From the NCBI GenBank assembly GCA_012295275.1, contig CM022665.1, positions 47,457,102-47,487,101 on the forward strand: a stretch of DNA of 30,000 nucleotides. Direction: 5' to 3'. Shown here one piece after another: positions 12,301-21,497 of the stretch. The DNA comes from Chrysomallon squamiferum. Lineage: Eukaryota > Mollusca > Gastropoda > Neomphalida > Peltospiridae. Position 1 is the stretch's first letter. Each line of letters begins with the position of its first letter. The position numbers and the translations under genes are program-made. The notes under the pieces were generated by a model. That model had not been told where the DNA came from and made no database searches. It saw only the letters and a program-made list of their open reading frames with translations.

Positions 12301-13156
12301 TAAATAACTCATATAGTCAGACTATAGTATAGAATAGTTATTAAATATCAAGCAAATGGCACTTTTTAGCAGCAATAAACAAAACTATGAGACCATGTCA
12401 ATGCTGCTGTTTTGAAGACAGGTAATATAAAATAAAAAAAATGCCCCTTGTTCAGTGTGGGGGAAACACTATCACCAACATCGACAACACTTACCGACCA
12501 AGTTGTGTAGCACGACCTCGGCCGCGGCCTCTGGCATCAGAACCCGTAAAGTCACGTCTTCCAAAATTTCTGGAATAAATAAATAAATAAAAGCAATGTA
12601 AGGATTGCAATCTTTTGAATATATATTCAACTTAATAACTTGTAATTGTCACTGCATATAGTGCAATAATAATAGTAATAATAATAATAATATTTTTATT
12701 TCTAAACTGTTTACAGAGAAATGAGGAAACACAACTTCTAGAATTTGTTATAACCATTCAGTGATTCACTTTGTCAATTGTTATGTATACCATGTATAAT
12801 TTATTAAATGTAGATATTATTATTATTAATTTATTATTATTATATGATGAATTTATAGTTTTGCAAACTGATATTTGTGATAGTGATACTAAATCAAATG
12901 ATTGATAAGAAAGTAAAAGTGTTTCTGAAGATGTAAAATTAGATCTTAAAAGTTGAAGAACTGATTATCATTATATACTAAATAAAAACATAAGATTACA
13001 ATTAATCGTTTAATGTGATGCAGTAATTGTATTTCACCTTTGCTCTTCTGGATCCCTTCCTGTCAACTTTTTTATATTTTCATTGACATCTTTCAATTTA
13101 TATTTTGCTCTTTCTAGTTCTTCTTGCAAAATTTCCAAACCCTTTACCTCCGCCAT
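3805..13156 (-). CDS. PNN: Pinin, nuclear speckle/EJC-associated splicing factor (10 coding exons)
   Basis: Hand-spliced coding exons, in gene order: 13156-13038, 12569-12495, 12048-11986, 10996-10921, 10460-10366, 9750-9675, 9214-9059, 8287-8150, 6980-6965 and 5762-3805. All have GT-AG borders and the phases join without a break; the sum is 2772 nt, 923 residues plus stop. The N terminus (LERAKYKLKDVNENIKKLTG, then RDP) closely matches human pinin LEKAKESLKNVDENIRKLTGRDP. RNKRMFGLLLGTLQ (about 143-156) opens the Pinin/SDK/memA domain, which runs through a charged helix (about 169-220) to about residue 270. After it come an Asp run (about 339-352) and a Ser/Arg-rich tail. Pinin is known as an SR-related speckle protein that works with RNPS1 and the exon junction complex in alternative splicing, and was also described at desmosomes. 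The length is above human pinin (717), because of the SR tail. The start ATG lies in AAAATGGCGGA. Exon borders are inferred from splice consensus and homology; the UTRs are undefined. Confidence 0.93.
4685..4924 (-). repeat. 24-nt coding minisatellite, ten KRSLSRER units
   Basis: Ten near-identical 24-base units encode ten consecutive octapeptides KRSLSRER (about residues 551-630), flanked by diverged units such as KRSVSRDR and KRSRSRDR. Units differ mainly at silent sites (for example CTAGA versus CGAGA, and CTCTC versus CTTTC), so the peptide is more constant than the DNA. In pinin, SR stretches are phosphorylated protein-interaction surfaces. The exact array is not in human pinin and looks lineage-specific. 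Confidence 0.9.
5763..6964. other. PNN intron between microexon and last exon
   Basis: No second gene is seen. The intron contains a (TTTA)n tract at 6312-6356 and an (AAT)n tract at 6860-6912. Confidence 0.8.
6312..6356. repeat. (TTTA)n microsatellite
   Basis: About eleven tandem ATTT/TTTA units inside a PNN intron. Confidence 0.95.
6965..6980 (-). CDS. PNN: PNN 16-nt microexon
   Basis: On the minus strand, TTTTTCTCAG precedes and GTAAGTAC follows the 16 bases ATGATGGCTGATGTTG. These encode MMADV plus the first base of a Glu codon. Exon 8 ends in phase 0 and the last exon needs phase 1, so a 3n+1 exon is required between them; this is the one I found with strong sites on both sides. The result joins LSELSI-MMADV-EMIAERR without a stop. 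Skipping it would put TGA two codons after the exon 8 junction. The call is inferred from phase and splice consensus; a transcript would settle it. Confidence 0.8.
6981..8149. repeat. PNN intron 8 with degenerate AT-rich tandem repeat
   Basis: Around 7063-7240, blocks with TCACTGACATA, ATCCAAATTA and TTTAATATCATTATTAAATA recur about every 70 bases, two good copies and a partial third. The block TTTAATATCATTATTAAA is close to a palindrome. No gene is seen in the rest of this intron. Confidence 0.55.
8290..8525. repeat. Tandem duplication, about 120-base unit, in PNN intron 7
   Basis: Two copies of (AAAT)n-(AAT)n followed by ACAGT..TAGTA..AGCA..AGCAGCAAATAG and AAAAAACCAGTTAAA lie at about 8290-8407 and 8408-8525. 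The copies are clear but imperfect. Confidence 0.75.
8590..9058. repeat. (CA)n/(GACA)n array carrying decayed copies of PNN exon 7
   Basis: Three partial copies of the 3' half of exon 7 plus its donor lie next to the real exon (about 8636-8735, 8785-8885 and 8927-9012), separated by CA and GACA repeats. Spacing from unit to unit is about 115-145 bases. The middle copy keeps the CAACAG/GTAAAATG boundary intact and its minus-strand frame still reads NRLEQKMELVQQ. The copy at 8927-9012 keeps ERKQLVLEMQHEQ but then has small insertions that break the frame. None is a complete exon. Confidence 0.8.
9059..9214 (-). CDS. PNN: PNN exon 7: charged helix of the memA region
   Basis: The exon has 156 nt, 52 codons, phase 0 at both ends, acceptor TGAGTACAG and donor GTAAAATG. 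It encodes EERRKEIENKLEEKARSER, then the stretch ending NRLEQKMELVQQ. It aligns with human pinin RQKRRQEIEQKLEVQAEEER..LLEQKVELAQL. The strongly charged heptad-like pattern fits a coiled coil. It is the source of the decayed copies in the next intron. Confidence 0.92.
9313..9370. repeat. (AAT)n microsatellite
   Basis: An imperfect AAT tract with AGT interruptions in PNN intron 6. Confidence 0.9.
11022..11108. repeat. (GT)n-(TA)n compound microsatellite
   Basis: A TGTG-rich stretch is followed by alternating TA, in PNN intron 3, just upstream (by PNN strand) of the exon at 10996-10921. Alternating purine-pyrimidine DNA of this kind can adopt Z or cruciform forms. Confidence 0.9.
12077..12348. 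repeat. Minisatellite, about 46-base unit, six copies
   Basis: Six tandem units of the form ATAACTCATRTAGTCAGACT-ACAGTGTAGAATTGTTATTAAAATAA fill much of PNN intron 2, right after (by plus coordinate) the exon at 11986-12048. Units differ at scattered bases. Confidence 0.85.
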
Positions 13157-13160
13157 TTTC
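13146..13160 (-). promoter_or_regulatory. YY1/TISU-like start context of PNN
   Basis: On the PNN strand the start codon sits in GAAAATGGCGGAGG. This fits the known TISU initiator element (SAASATGGCGGC, active with very short 5' UTRs) at most positions, and the core YY1 motif ATGGCG. A CTGTAG just upstream could instead be an acceptor for a 5' UTR intron. Confidence 0.5.
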
Positions 13161-13481
13161 TACAGTGCGAAAGTTATTGACCGATACACGTTTCTAAACG
13201 AACGAATATGGTGCGTCACGGATATAAAATACCAGTTTCTTAAACGATAAAATTGAAACTAGTAATGGAAAATGGAAATTTTGTATAATAAATTATAACT
13301 TTTAAAAAATATTAATAATTCTCATTTGATAAAAATAAATGAAAACTCACACAAACAATATAATTTTTTTTATGTATATTAATTTAGAAAAAAATAAATG
13401 CTAAAAATAATTTTAGTTTCGCATCATGTTTTAAACTAGTTTTAACTTAACCAAACACATGTAACCTTGTACCAGTCCAAA
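13157..13481. promoter_or_regulatory. Head-to-head PNN / TRAPPC6B promoter region
   Basis: Only 325 bases separate the two start codons, which point away from each other, so both 5' UTRs and both core promoters must fit here unless upstream non-coding exons exist. Visible items are a TGCGTCACG element (about 13211), related to a CRE half-site, and CpG-bearing sequence near the PNN end. No TATA box is well placed. The rest is AT-rich. Confidence 0.7.
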
Positions 13482-13490
13482 ATGGCGATG
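13479..13490 (+). promoter_or_regulatory. YY1/TISU-like start context of TRAPPC6B
   Basis: CCAAAATGGCGATGG surrounds the TRAPPC6B start codon. It mirrors the motif at the PNN start and matches the ATGGCG core of YY1/TISU elements; the final bases differ from the TISU consensus. Confidence 0.45.
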
Positions 13491-16400
13491 GCAGACGAAG
13501 TTTTGTTTGAGTTCCTTCATATGGAACTTGTAGCGTACATACACAGATCGGCGCCTAAAAATGAAAAGGTTCAAGCACATAATGCCTAGGATATTTTAAT
13601 ATCTTCAGTTTCAAAGAAATTATCAAGTTAATTTAACTGAAGGTCCACATTTAATTTGTATAACTATAAGGATGATAGTCCTAGTGATACTGATAGTATC
13701 CTCCGTTTCGAGTTGGAAATCTTAATTCTGGTTAATAAATAATGACTAAATAGTAAATACTAAATAACGTATTGACTATTCAATACTTTAAATGAATTTG
13801 CTGAATAAAATTTAGATAAATATTTATTTTTGGTAAATATTCAATATCTGCTATAGTTTGACAAACCATATTTTGACCATAGAAAAGTTAGATGCACTGT
13901 CTTATTTTTAAAATCTGTTACTGATTGATGAATGGTTATTCACTATGAAATGAATAGTACTAATGTAATTTTTCTTCTTCTTTTTTTTTTAATAATTATT
14001 TTAAACTCATTTCTACTGACAGCATATAACAACAATAAATATGTGATAATGTTTCAAAATAATTTTTGATATTTTATTTATTTTATTTATTATTTTATTT
14101 TTATGTCTTTGGACAAACTGAGAATCTGTTTGTCTTAACAAAGATGGGAAATGCTATTCAACTTAATTTTCACACCTGTTACACATTATTTTATTCTGTT
14201 GTAGGAAAACTGTATTGCAAAGCTCGAATCATTGGGCTACAGAGTTGGTCAGAGTCTTGTAGAAAGGTATGAAAAGTTTTTTTAAAAAGAAGTTTTAACA
14301 AAATAATTTTTAATTCTACAACACTGTCCCACCTACCACAACCATAGGAAAGCAGACTTGCCTTCAGACAAAACCTTGAGGGAAAAACTTTTTGGACCCA
14401 TGGAGAACTTAGATCAGACATGGAAGCCTTTTTGTTAAAGCTAATGAGGTTCAACAAACAATAAATAATATAATTTTATTTGGAACAAAGCTATTAACCT
14501 TTAATGTTTTGTAAGTTGTTTTTTTTTTTTTTTTTTTTTTTTTAATTGTTTTTTGTTTGTTTTGTATTGGTCGTTACATTGTATGTAATAGATAAATGTA
14601 AATAAATATATGTGTAAATGTTATCATTTTGTAGATTTACCAAGGACTGTGCCAGGTTTAAAGATGAACTGGATATAATGAAGTTCATGTGTAAAGATTT
14701 CTGGAATGCAATTTACAAGAAACAAGTTGACAACTTGAGAACAAATCATCAGGTTTCACTTAATCCCATCATTAATAAACAACTTTTCATTATTAAATTA
14801 TTTTCATTGTTAAATTTAAAAAAATATTTATATAGTGCAAATTATTCCAAGTTTATTGCAGTTCACACTATATATCATCACTTAACATTAACTGGTTTAC
14901 ATTTCAGAAAAAAATATATATTATTTTTATATTTTTATGCCCCTCCCGAAAATTAAATCTTTTGTCATATGCAAATTTAAGAAAATTTCTGAATAAAATG
15001 TGTATATAAAATCATGAATACGCACACCTAAAATGATGTAACTGTATTTCTTTAATGCTGTAATTATTATTGGGACTACCAATTCTTTAATGAGGGCTAC
15101 CTGTGGGAAAAAAAAATAATATTAAGGCCTGTGCATCAATAAATGCCTGTAATTTTAAAATAATGATGATTTTTTTTAACCAGTTACTACAGTTAATTAG
15201 CTTCAACTACTCTGAGATATCTTGAGTGTTTCTTAAATATTTTCTTCGTTTATTTAGTGAGCATTAACTTAAGAGATATTTTATTTCAGAATGTTATGTG
15301 TTGTTAAAGATTTGTTATGAATTATGTTTCTCAGGATCTGTTACTTGTTGTAAAAAAATGATGTGTGTTGTATTTTCAGTATAAAAAATGATCTTTGTGT
15401 TGTTTTGCAATGCATGTTATTTCAGTATTTGTCCAAATAATAAAAGATTTTGTGTATATTGTTTATCAATGTGTTTTGTATGTTAAAAAAAATTATGTAT
15501 GTGTTATGTTTGATTTTTTAACAATGAATTGTTCGTTATAAAATATATAGGTGTTTTTTTTTTTTTTTTTTTTTTTTCAGGGTGTGTATGTGCTTTTAGA
15601 CAACAGATTTAAATTTCTCACTCAACTTTCTAACGGAAAACAGTACATGGAGTCAGCACCTAAGGTAACATTGAGCAACAAACAACTCAAACAGTTTTGA
15701 CTTGAAACAGCTACACATGAAATTAATTAATACTAAACATTTCTTATCTAAAATTTTGTTACTACTTAACTGGGTTTTTTTTGCTTTCAACAGTTACACA
15801 TGAAATTAATTAATACTAAACATTTCTTATCTGATGTTTTTTTTAATTTTTTTAAGTGTTGTTGTTTTTTACTTTCAACAGCTATGCAAGAAATTAATTA
15901 ATACTAAACATTTCTTATCTGACGTTTTTTTTATTACTTAAGTGGTTTTGTTTTTTACTTTCAACAGCTACACATGAAATTAATTAATACTAAACATATA
16001 CACACACACACACATTAACTAGGAATATATATATATATATATATATGCATTCTTTTTTATTTAAACAAGAAGAAATCTAAACTTAATTAATTTGGGTTTT
16101 CAGTTTAACCATGATCATTCAAAATTTTTTTTATTTTAAACAAGACAGGAAAATATTAGATCAAATAAATACATGTATTCAGTTTAACTTTGTATGTATG
16201 TAATTCTCAAAATTGTTTTATTTTGGTAACGGTGTTACATATCATTTTATGAATTATAAAAAGAACAAATATATATTCATGTATGTGTGTATATTTATGT
16301 ATCTTTCAGTATTTGGCTTTTCCTTGTGGATTGATAAGAGGTGCACTCTCAAATCTGGGTATTAACAGTATAGTGACAGCAGACGTCAGTGCAATGCCAG

Positions 16401-18044
16401 CTTGTGAGTTTTATTTTAAAACCATTTATTAGTTGATTTTTTTCTGACCCACAGAAAACAACTCCTACCTATACCACTAGCACTCAAGAACTGTCTGTAA
16501 TACACAATGACTCCTAACTATACCACTAGCACTCGAGAACTGTCTGTAATACACACAACTCCTAACTATACCACTAGCACTCAAGAACTGTCTGTAATAC
16601 ACATAACTCCTAACTATACCACTAGCACTCAAGAACTGTCTGTAATACACCATAACTCCTACCTATACCACTAGCACTCAAGAACTGTCTGTAATACACA
16701 TAACTCCTAACTATACCACTAGCACTCAAGAACTGTCTGTAATACACCATAACTCCTAACTATACCACTAGCACTCAAGAACTGTCTGTAATACACATAA
16801 CTCCTAACTATACCACTAGCACTCAAGAACTGTTTGTAGAACACCATGACTCCAACCTATATCACTAGCACTCAAGAACTGTCTGTAGTACACCATGACT
16901 CCTACAAACCAGTCGTTTGTTTTTGAACTGGCACAGTGGGCAACTTCAGTCTGATTGTGATCAATAAGGAAAACAGAAGAAAAGTTATTTCTGTATTAAT
17001 CAAAAATAAAATTCAGGTTACACATTCAAGCCTGGATGTAATGTGAAAATATATCACTAGCATGTGTGTGTTTGCGTGAATGAGTGAGTGCATGCACACA
17101 CTAACACTCTCATACACACATACACACACACACACACACAGAGAAGCAAAAACTACACATACAAATTTTAGTTACTGTTTTTATTTCATGTTTTTGTGTT
17201 AAAGTATTTTATCAAGATTTACTAAAAATTATGCATGTGAAGTATTTAAATAATTTTATTCCATTTAATTGACAATAAAAGCCCTCCAAAAAAACCCACC
17301 TTAATAATTATTTCGTAATATATGTCAATAGTTTTGATACATATATTGCTGTGTCATTGACCTAAATTGATTAATTTGACTGAATCCTCTCCAATCAGAT
17401 TATTTCTTACACAGATAAAAAGAGAAAATAAAATGAAATAGTTTTTACTGATTTAATGAAACTGAAGAATTAGCCAGTAGTTTTATTACTGTAATTGATA
17501 AGCAGCTGAGCAAACCAGGTCAGGGCAACGTTTTCACTCATTTCACTTTTTCATTAACAAAGATTTGATTACTTTTAAGAGGATCAGCTTTGATATTAGG
17601 TTGTGTCAATTAAGCCTATTACAACATTATTGCTGAGATGTAATAAGGGTAAAAATTGGATGAAGCAAAATATATCTTTTTTTTCTTAAATTAAATTTTC
17701 TGCCTCTTGTTTTTTGTGTTTTTTTTTCTATTCAAGTTTTTGTTAGTGTTCATTCCATATTTTTTATTTATTTATTACAAAGAACTGATAATCATTATAT
17801 TACTAAGTTTCAGTGACAGTGGGGTTGTTTTGGGGACTGTTGTTCTTTTAACAATAATAACAAATATCATTTATATCATATATATATATATAAATTCATT
17901 TTCTTGTAGTTATTTTTTTATTTTCAGTTAGTCTTGTTTTTATAGAAATAACACTGACTTCTTTAATTGATTTTGATGTTTTTAAAAATATATATATATA
18001 TTTTTATTTCAGGCAAGTTTCAGATTCAGATTCAAAGAGTTTGA
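13482..18044 (+). CDS. TRAPPC6B: TRAPP complex subunit 6B (six coding exons)
   Basis: Hand-spliced coding exons: 13482-13568, 14205-14266, 14635-14752, 15581-15664, 16310-16403 and 18013-18044. The sum is 477 nt, 158 residues plus stop, the length of human TRAPPC6B. Matches include MADEVLFEFLHMELV at the N terminus, GYRVGQSLVERFTKD, ARFKDELDIMKFMCKDFW, KKQVDNLRTNHQ, CGLIRGALSNLGINSIVTA and MPACKFQIQIQRV at the end. It is a Bet3/Trs33-family subunit of the TRAPP tethering complexes, which act as guanine exchange factors for Rab1 and related GTPases in ER-Golgi and Golgi traffic. All introns are GT-AG. The exon 1 donor (AAG/GTTCAA) is weak, but the joined frame is correct. The exon 4 acceptor has a run of 24 T. 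It is divergent from PNN. TRAPPC6A is the alternative; the overall sequence reads closer to 6B. Confidence 0.95.
14341..14465. other. Higher-GC segment inside TRAPPC6B intron 2
   Basis: A block of about 120 bases stands out from its AT-rich intron. It follows an acceptor-like CCACAACCATAG and reads openly in two plus frames: one gives RLAFRQNLEGKTFWTHGEL and continues to a stop at about 14461, the other gives KADLPSDKTLREKLFGPMEN. It also reads openly on the minus strand. I do not recognise it. It may be a transposon fragment, or an alternative exon without an evident donor. Confidence 0.3.
15708..16000. repeat. Minisatellite, about 83-88-base unit, four copies
   Basis: Four units start at about 15708, 15791, 15879 and 15965 with CAGYTACACATGAAATTAAT followed by TAATACTAAACAT. 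They lie directly after TRAPPC6B exon 4. Each unit begins with a TTTCAACAG-like acceptor, so decoy 3' splice sites are repeated. Confidence 0.85.
16404..18012. other. TRAPPC6B intron 5
   Basis: Apart from the 48-50-base minisatellite, a CA tract near 17113-17142 and AT tracts near 17880 and 17990, I see nothing coding in this 1.6 kb intron. Confidence 0.75.
16460..16907. repeat. Minisatellite, about 48-50-base unit, nine copies
   Basis: Nine consecutive units ACTCCTAACTATACCACTAG-CACTCAAGAACTGTCTGTAATACACATA lie in TRAPPC6B intron 5. Most copies differ by one to three bases, so the array is young. The last two copies are the most diverged. A truncated tenth begins at about 16908. Confidence 0.92.
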
Positions 18045-18750
18045 AAGGAAACGAGACTAATAATGGTTACACCTGACTGAACTTGAACTTCTCACACAAA
18101 TTATGAAGTGTGAAATTGAATATTGAACTGCAAACAGAAGACTGAAGATAACAACATTAATATTGGAGATTTCCTGTGATATGTACTTGAGTCATTTTCC
18201 AGTTAACAACACAGGCATCCAGTATCTAAAATATTTTTTTATTTATTTATTTTTTATTTGTCTTGAAAGTCAAACAAGGTAAAAATTAGTAAAATTATTT
18301 GATTTCTCTGATGATAATGTGAATTAATTTTCAATAATGTTATTTTAAAAGTCATATTCTATTTGTTTCTTCTCCTAATATAACAAGAACAGGTCCGCAG
18401 AATTGAATTTTTTCTTGTCAACAAAAAATATGTTTCATATCTCTGTGTTTTACATCAGCATTATATCTAGGTTCTAGTAATCATAAACTTTTATTATTTC
18501 TTTTTTTTTTTTTTTTTTTTCACTTTATTTTTAGTGACTGGTATCTTTAATTATGAAGTAACAAGATTTGAAATTTTCTGGAAAAATGTTATTTACAAAT
18601 CTGTTATTTACAAAAATGTTATTTACAAATCTGTTACATTAACCACTGATCATTTTGTATTTACATCTGTGAATGTAATTCATTAAACTAAGAAATATTT
18701 ATGTATATAATATTTATTATCATGTCCTAATAAATTGTACATAACAAAAA
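18045..18750 (+). other. Probable TRAPPC6B 3' UTR
   Basis: The sequence after the stop runs without a competing gene to a canonical AATAAA. The end point near 18750 is inferred from the usual 10-30-base distance from signal to cleavage site. It contains a poly-T run near 18499-18522. Confidence 0.55.
18729..18734 (+). terminator. Candidate TRAPPC6B poly(A) signal
   Basis: AATAAA in CCTAATAAATTGTAC, about 685 bases after the stop codon. It is the best-placed canonical hexamer outside a microsatellite. Confidence 0.5.
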
Positions 18751-19027
18751 AGTATTTTTATTTTGAGTATATTTCGCATATATAAACATCTACATATATT
18801 ATTATATTTGAATACTTTATCATATTCTATAATATTTAAATTTATTGTTTATAATGTTATAAAAGCTAGTCTTTAGATAACATTGTTAATTCAGTTTAAA
18901 TATTTTATTTATCATTTTAAAAATATTACATTTATTTATTATAATAATAATAATGATGATAAAACCAAAAGATGAAAGAATTGTACTTAGCACCATCTCT
19001 ATTACACTGACAGTTACTAGCTTTAAA

Positions 19028-19051
19028 GTTGTTATTGTTATTGTTATTATT

Positions 19052-19097
<46 letters not shown>

Positions 19098-19131
19098 GTT
19101 ACTAGTAGTAGTAGTAGTAGTAGTAGTAGCA
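19028..19131. repeat. (TTR)n-(TAG)n compound trinucleotide tract
   Basis: TTG/TTA repeats are followed by a pure (TAG)n run at about 19101-19130. Confidence 0.9.
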
Positions 19132-19571
19132 TTATTTAAATTTATATATTTAAATCATGTTTCATAATTTATCAATCTTAATTTTTTTTTATTACATACC
19201 ACTAAAACATTAAATAGTCTTACATAAATACTTGACTAATGACAAGGAAACTTGATTAAAAAAAAACCTCACAGAATTTTCTATCAGATATCTTAATACT
19301 TAGATACTGTCAAAGGTGCTGTCTGTATTAAAAATATAAAATACAGTTTGTTGCTAGCTGAAGAATAACAGATTTTCAAAGAATGCCAGAAACAACGAGT
19401 AATACAAGTATTTTAAAACTTATTGTCAAACACTGCCAGTACTGATAAAAAAGAAAAAGGGTTAGAGAAAGGAAGATCTTTTTGTCGAAATGATTTCTCA
19501 ATCATGTAAACTATTTCTGAAATTTTCCATTTTACCTCTTGCAAGTTAATCAAGTAGAGTTTTTGAGGATT

Positions 19572-19710
19572 AAAAGTAGTATTAATTTTCAAAAAACATT
19601 TCTTATAGTATTTTGTACCAAATCAGTTCAGAATTAATCTAAAAAGTAGTATTAATTTTCAAAAAACATTTCTTATAGTATTTTGTACCAAATCAGTTCA
19701 GAATTAATCT
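19572..19710. repeat. Perfect 69-70-base tandem duplication
   Basis: Two identical copies run from AAAAGTAGTATTAATTTTC to CAGTTCAGAATTAATCT, at 19572-19640 and 19642-19710, with one extra A between. Zero divergence points to a very recent event or an assembly artefact. Confidence 0.95.
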
Positions 19711-20477
19711 GCATATGTGTCACATATGTTTTGAACAAAATACTGTCATTATGTCGCTGTTTAATTTGTTTTTAATTTCTGTTACAATTTTTGTGATTTT
19801 AAAATGAAGGATTAGAGCTTAACGAAGAACACAAATGACTTTCTTCGCGTTTCAGTGTAAACTGAAAATGTTTTATTTTATTCCGATTCAAACACACAGA
19901 ATTTTTGAAATAAGGTTTTATCTGAAAGAAATTTTCACAAAAACGGAGAAGAATAATTTTTCGATTTTCTAAACATCTCGAAATTAAGAGTTCAGATGAA
20001 AAAACATGAGAAGTAATTGGCAAGAACTGTACAAAAGACATCGGATAATAATTTCTTTCAGTTTTCTTATTAAAATGATCTCTAATATCTACCATATCAA
20101 ATTTTTGTAACATTTGTTGTATAATCCTTGAAATTACATACAGTGTCTTTTCATTTCAAATAAATTAGGAGTTTCCAATGCCCTGACAACACAAATAAAC
20201 ATGAACTGTGAAAATTTTCTCATGAACTAAGATAAAAATTTTAAAGTAAACAGACTATCTGTCTGGTATATTCATCTGTTTGTGCTTCTGTGTTTCACCA
20301 TCTTTTGGTTTCAGTTGACATTTGTCATATTTCAGTAAATTTTACATTTGTTTATGATAAGATTATGACGATCAAGTATTTTGTTGAGGTATGGTGAAAA
20401 AAGAAAAAAGAACAATATTTGTGTGTATCTTGTCTTTTTTCTTTATTATTTTTCTTGATTTCTTTATTTCTTTATTA

Positions 20478-20478
20478 A

Positions 20479-20536
<58 letters not shown>

Positions 20537-20596
20537 ATTATTATTATTATTATTAATTTTATTATTATTATTATTATTATTATTTTATTATTATCT
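20478..20596. repeat. Long (TTA)n microsatellite
   Basis: About 119 bases of TTA repeat with a few interruptions. Confidence 0.95.
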
Positions 20597-21459
20597 GTTT
20601 GTTTTGTAAGTCTACCAGGGTGATCTTATCCAGTATTTGTTGTCAGTTAGCACTGTCTTGTTATCCTCAGTTATTTTGTATGTTTATTGTCAATGGTTTA
20701 CTTACTTCAGTGTTTCTATAATGGCACTTAACAAATAGTCTTTTAATACTTTCACACAACTGTCATGTTATATGATACCAGTCTTTGCTCATGTCAGTGT
20801 AAAATGTTTCACAGCTTTTCATCATTTTCATACTAGGCTCTGATTTGTGCTGCACTGTTTATGAGAAGGTATGTTTAAAATTGTCACTTGCTGCTAATCA
20901 GGAAGAGAAGTCATCAAGAAATACTCAGTATATAATAATATTAAATATCAGTTAACTCTCATTTTCTCTTATCTCTTTTTCAGTTCAAATATACTGTTGT
21001 TGCTAATACCCCTGGTCCTGCCTTCAAAGGTTTTAACTCTGTCCATAAAAACCTCCCAAAAATAAATCATCAACCAAAAATCTCTACAAAAAAAGAATAA
21101 AAAAATCAAATACACCTGTGCAGTAAAATAAAAATAAAAACCAGTAGACTTATGCTTACACAAACCATAATCTGAAATATTTGTAAATTTTAAATTTTAT
21201 TATCATCATTATTATTATCATCATCATCGTCAGCTATCATCATCATCATCATTATTATACATCTTTATAAGTAACATACTCTTAAAAAAACAAAAGAAAT
21301 TTATTTCGTATTTTATCTTAACATTTCACCACTAATTAACCTCACTCATTGCATTTCACAAGTTAACCGTTTAAACTTTATTTGAATCTTTACAATTACA
21401 TTTATTCTACTGTTTGTAAGTCAGATTAAACTAAGAAATGCTTCTTTTTATTATTATTT

Positions 21460-21461
<2 letters not shown>

Positions 21462-21494
<33 letters not shown>
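21462..21494. repeat. Poly-T tract of 33
   Basis: An uninterrupted run of 33 T, preceded by TTATTATTTTA. It could be the reverse-strand tail of an old retroposed sequence, but no body was recognised. Confidence 0.9.

Positions 21495-21497
<3 letters not shown>

Noticed and set aside
16460-16907. CRISPR-like repeat array
   Set aside because: Units are directly adjacent with no unique spacers, in an intron of an animal gene; it is a minisatellite.
19799-20113. 104-residue minus frame (MLQKFDMVDIRDHFNKK...) as a gene
   Set aside because: Composition is less simple than other spurious frames, but I see no recognisable domain, splice site or promoter; not enough to call a gene.
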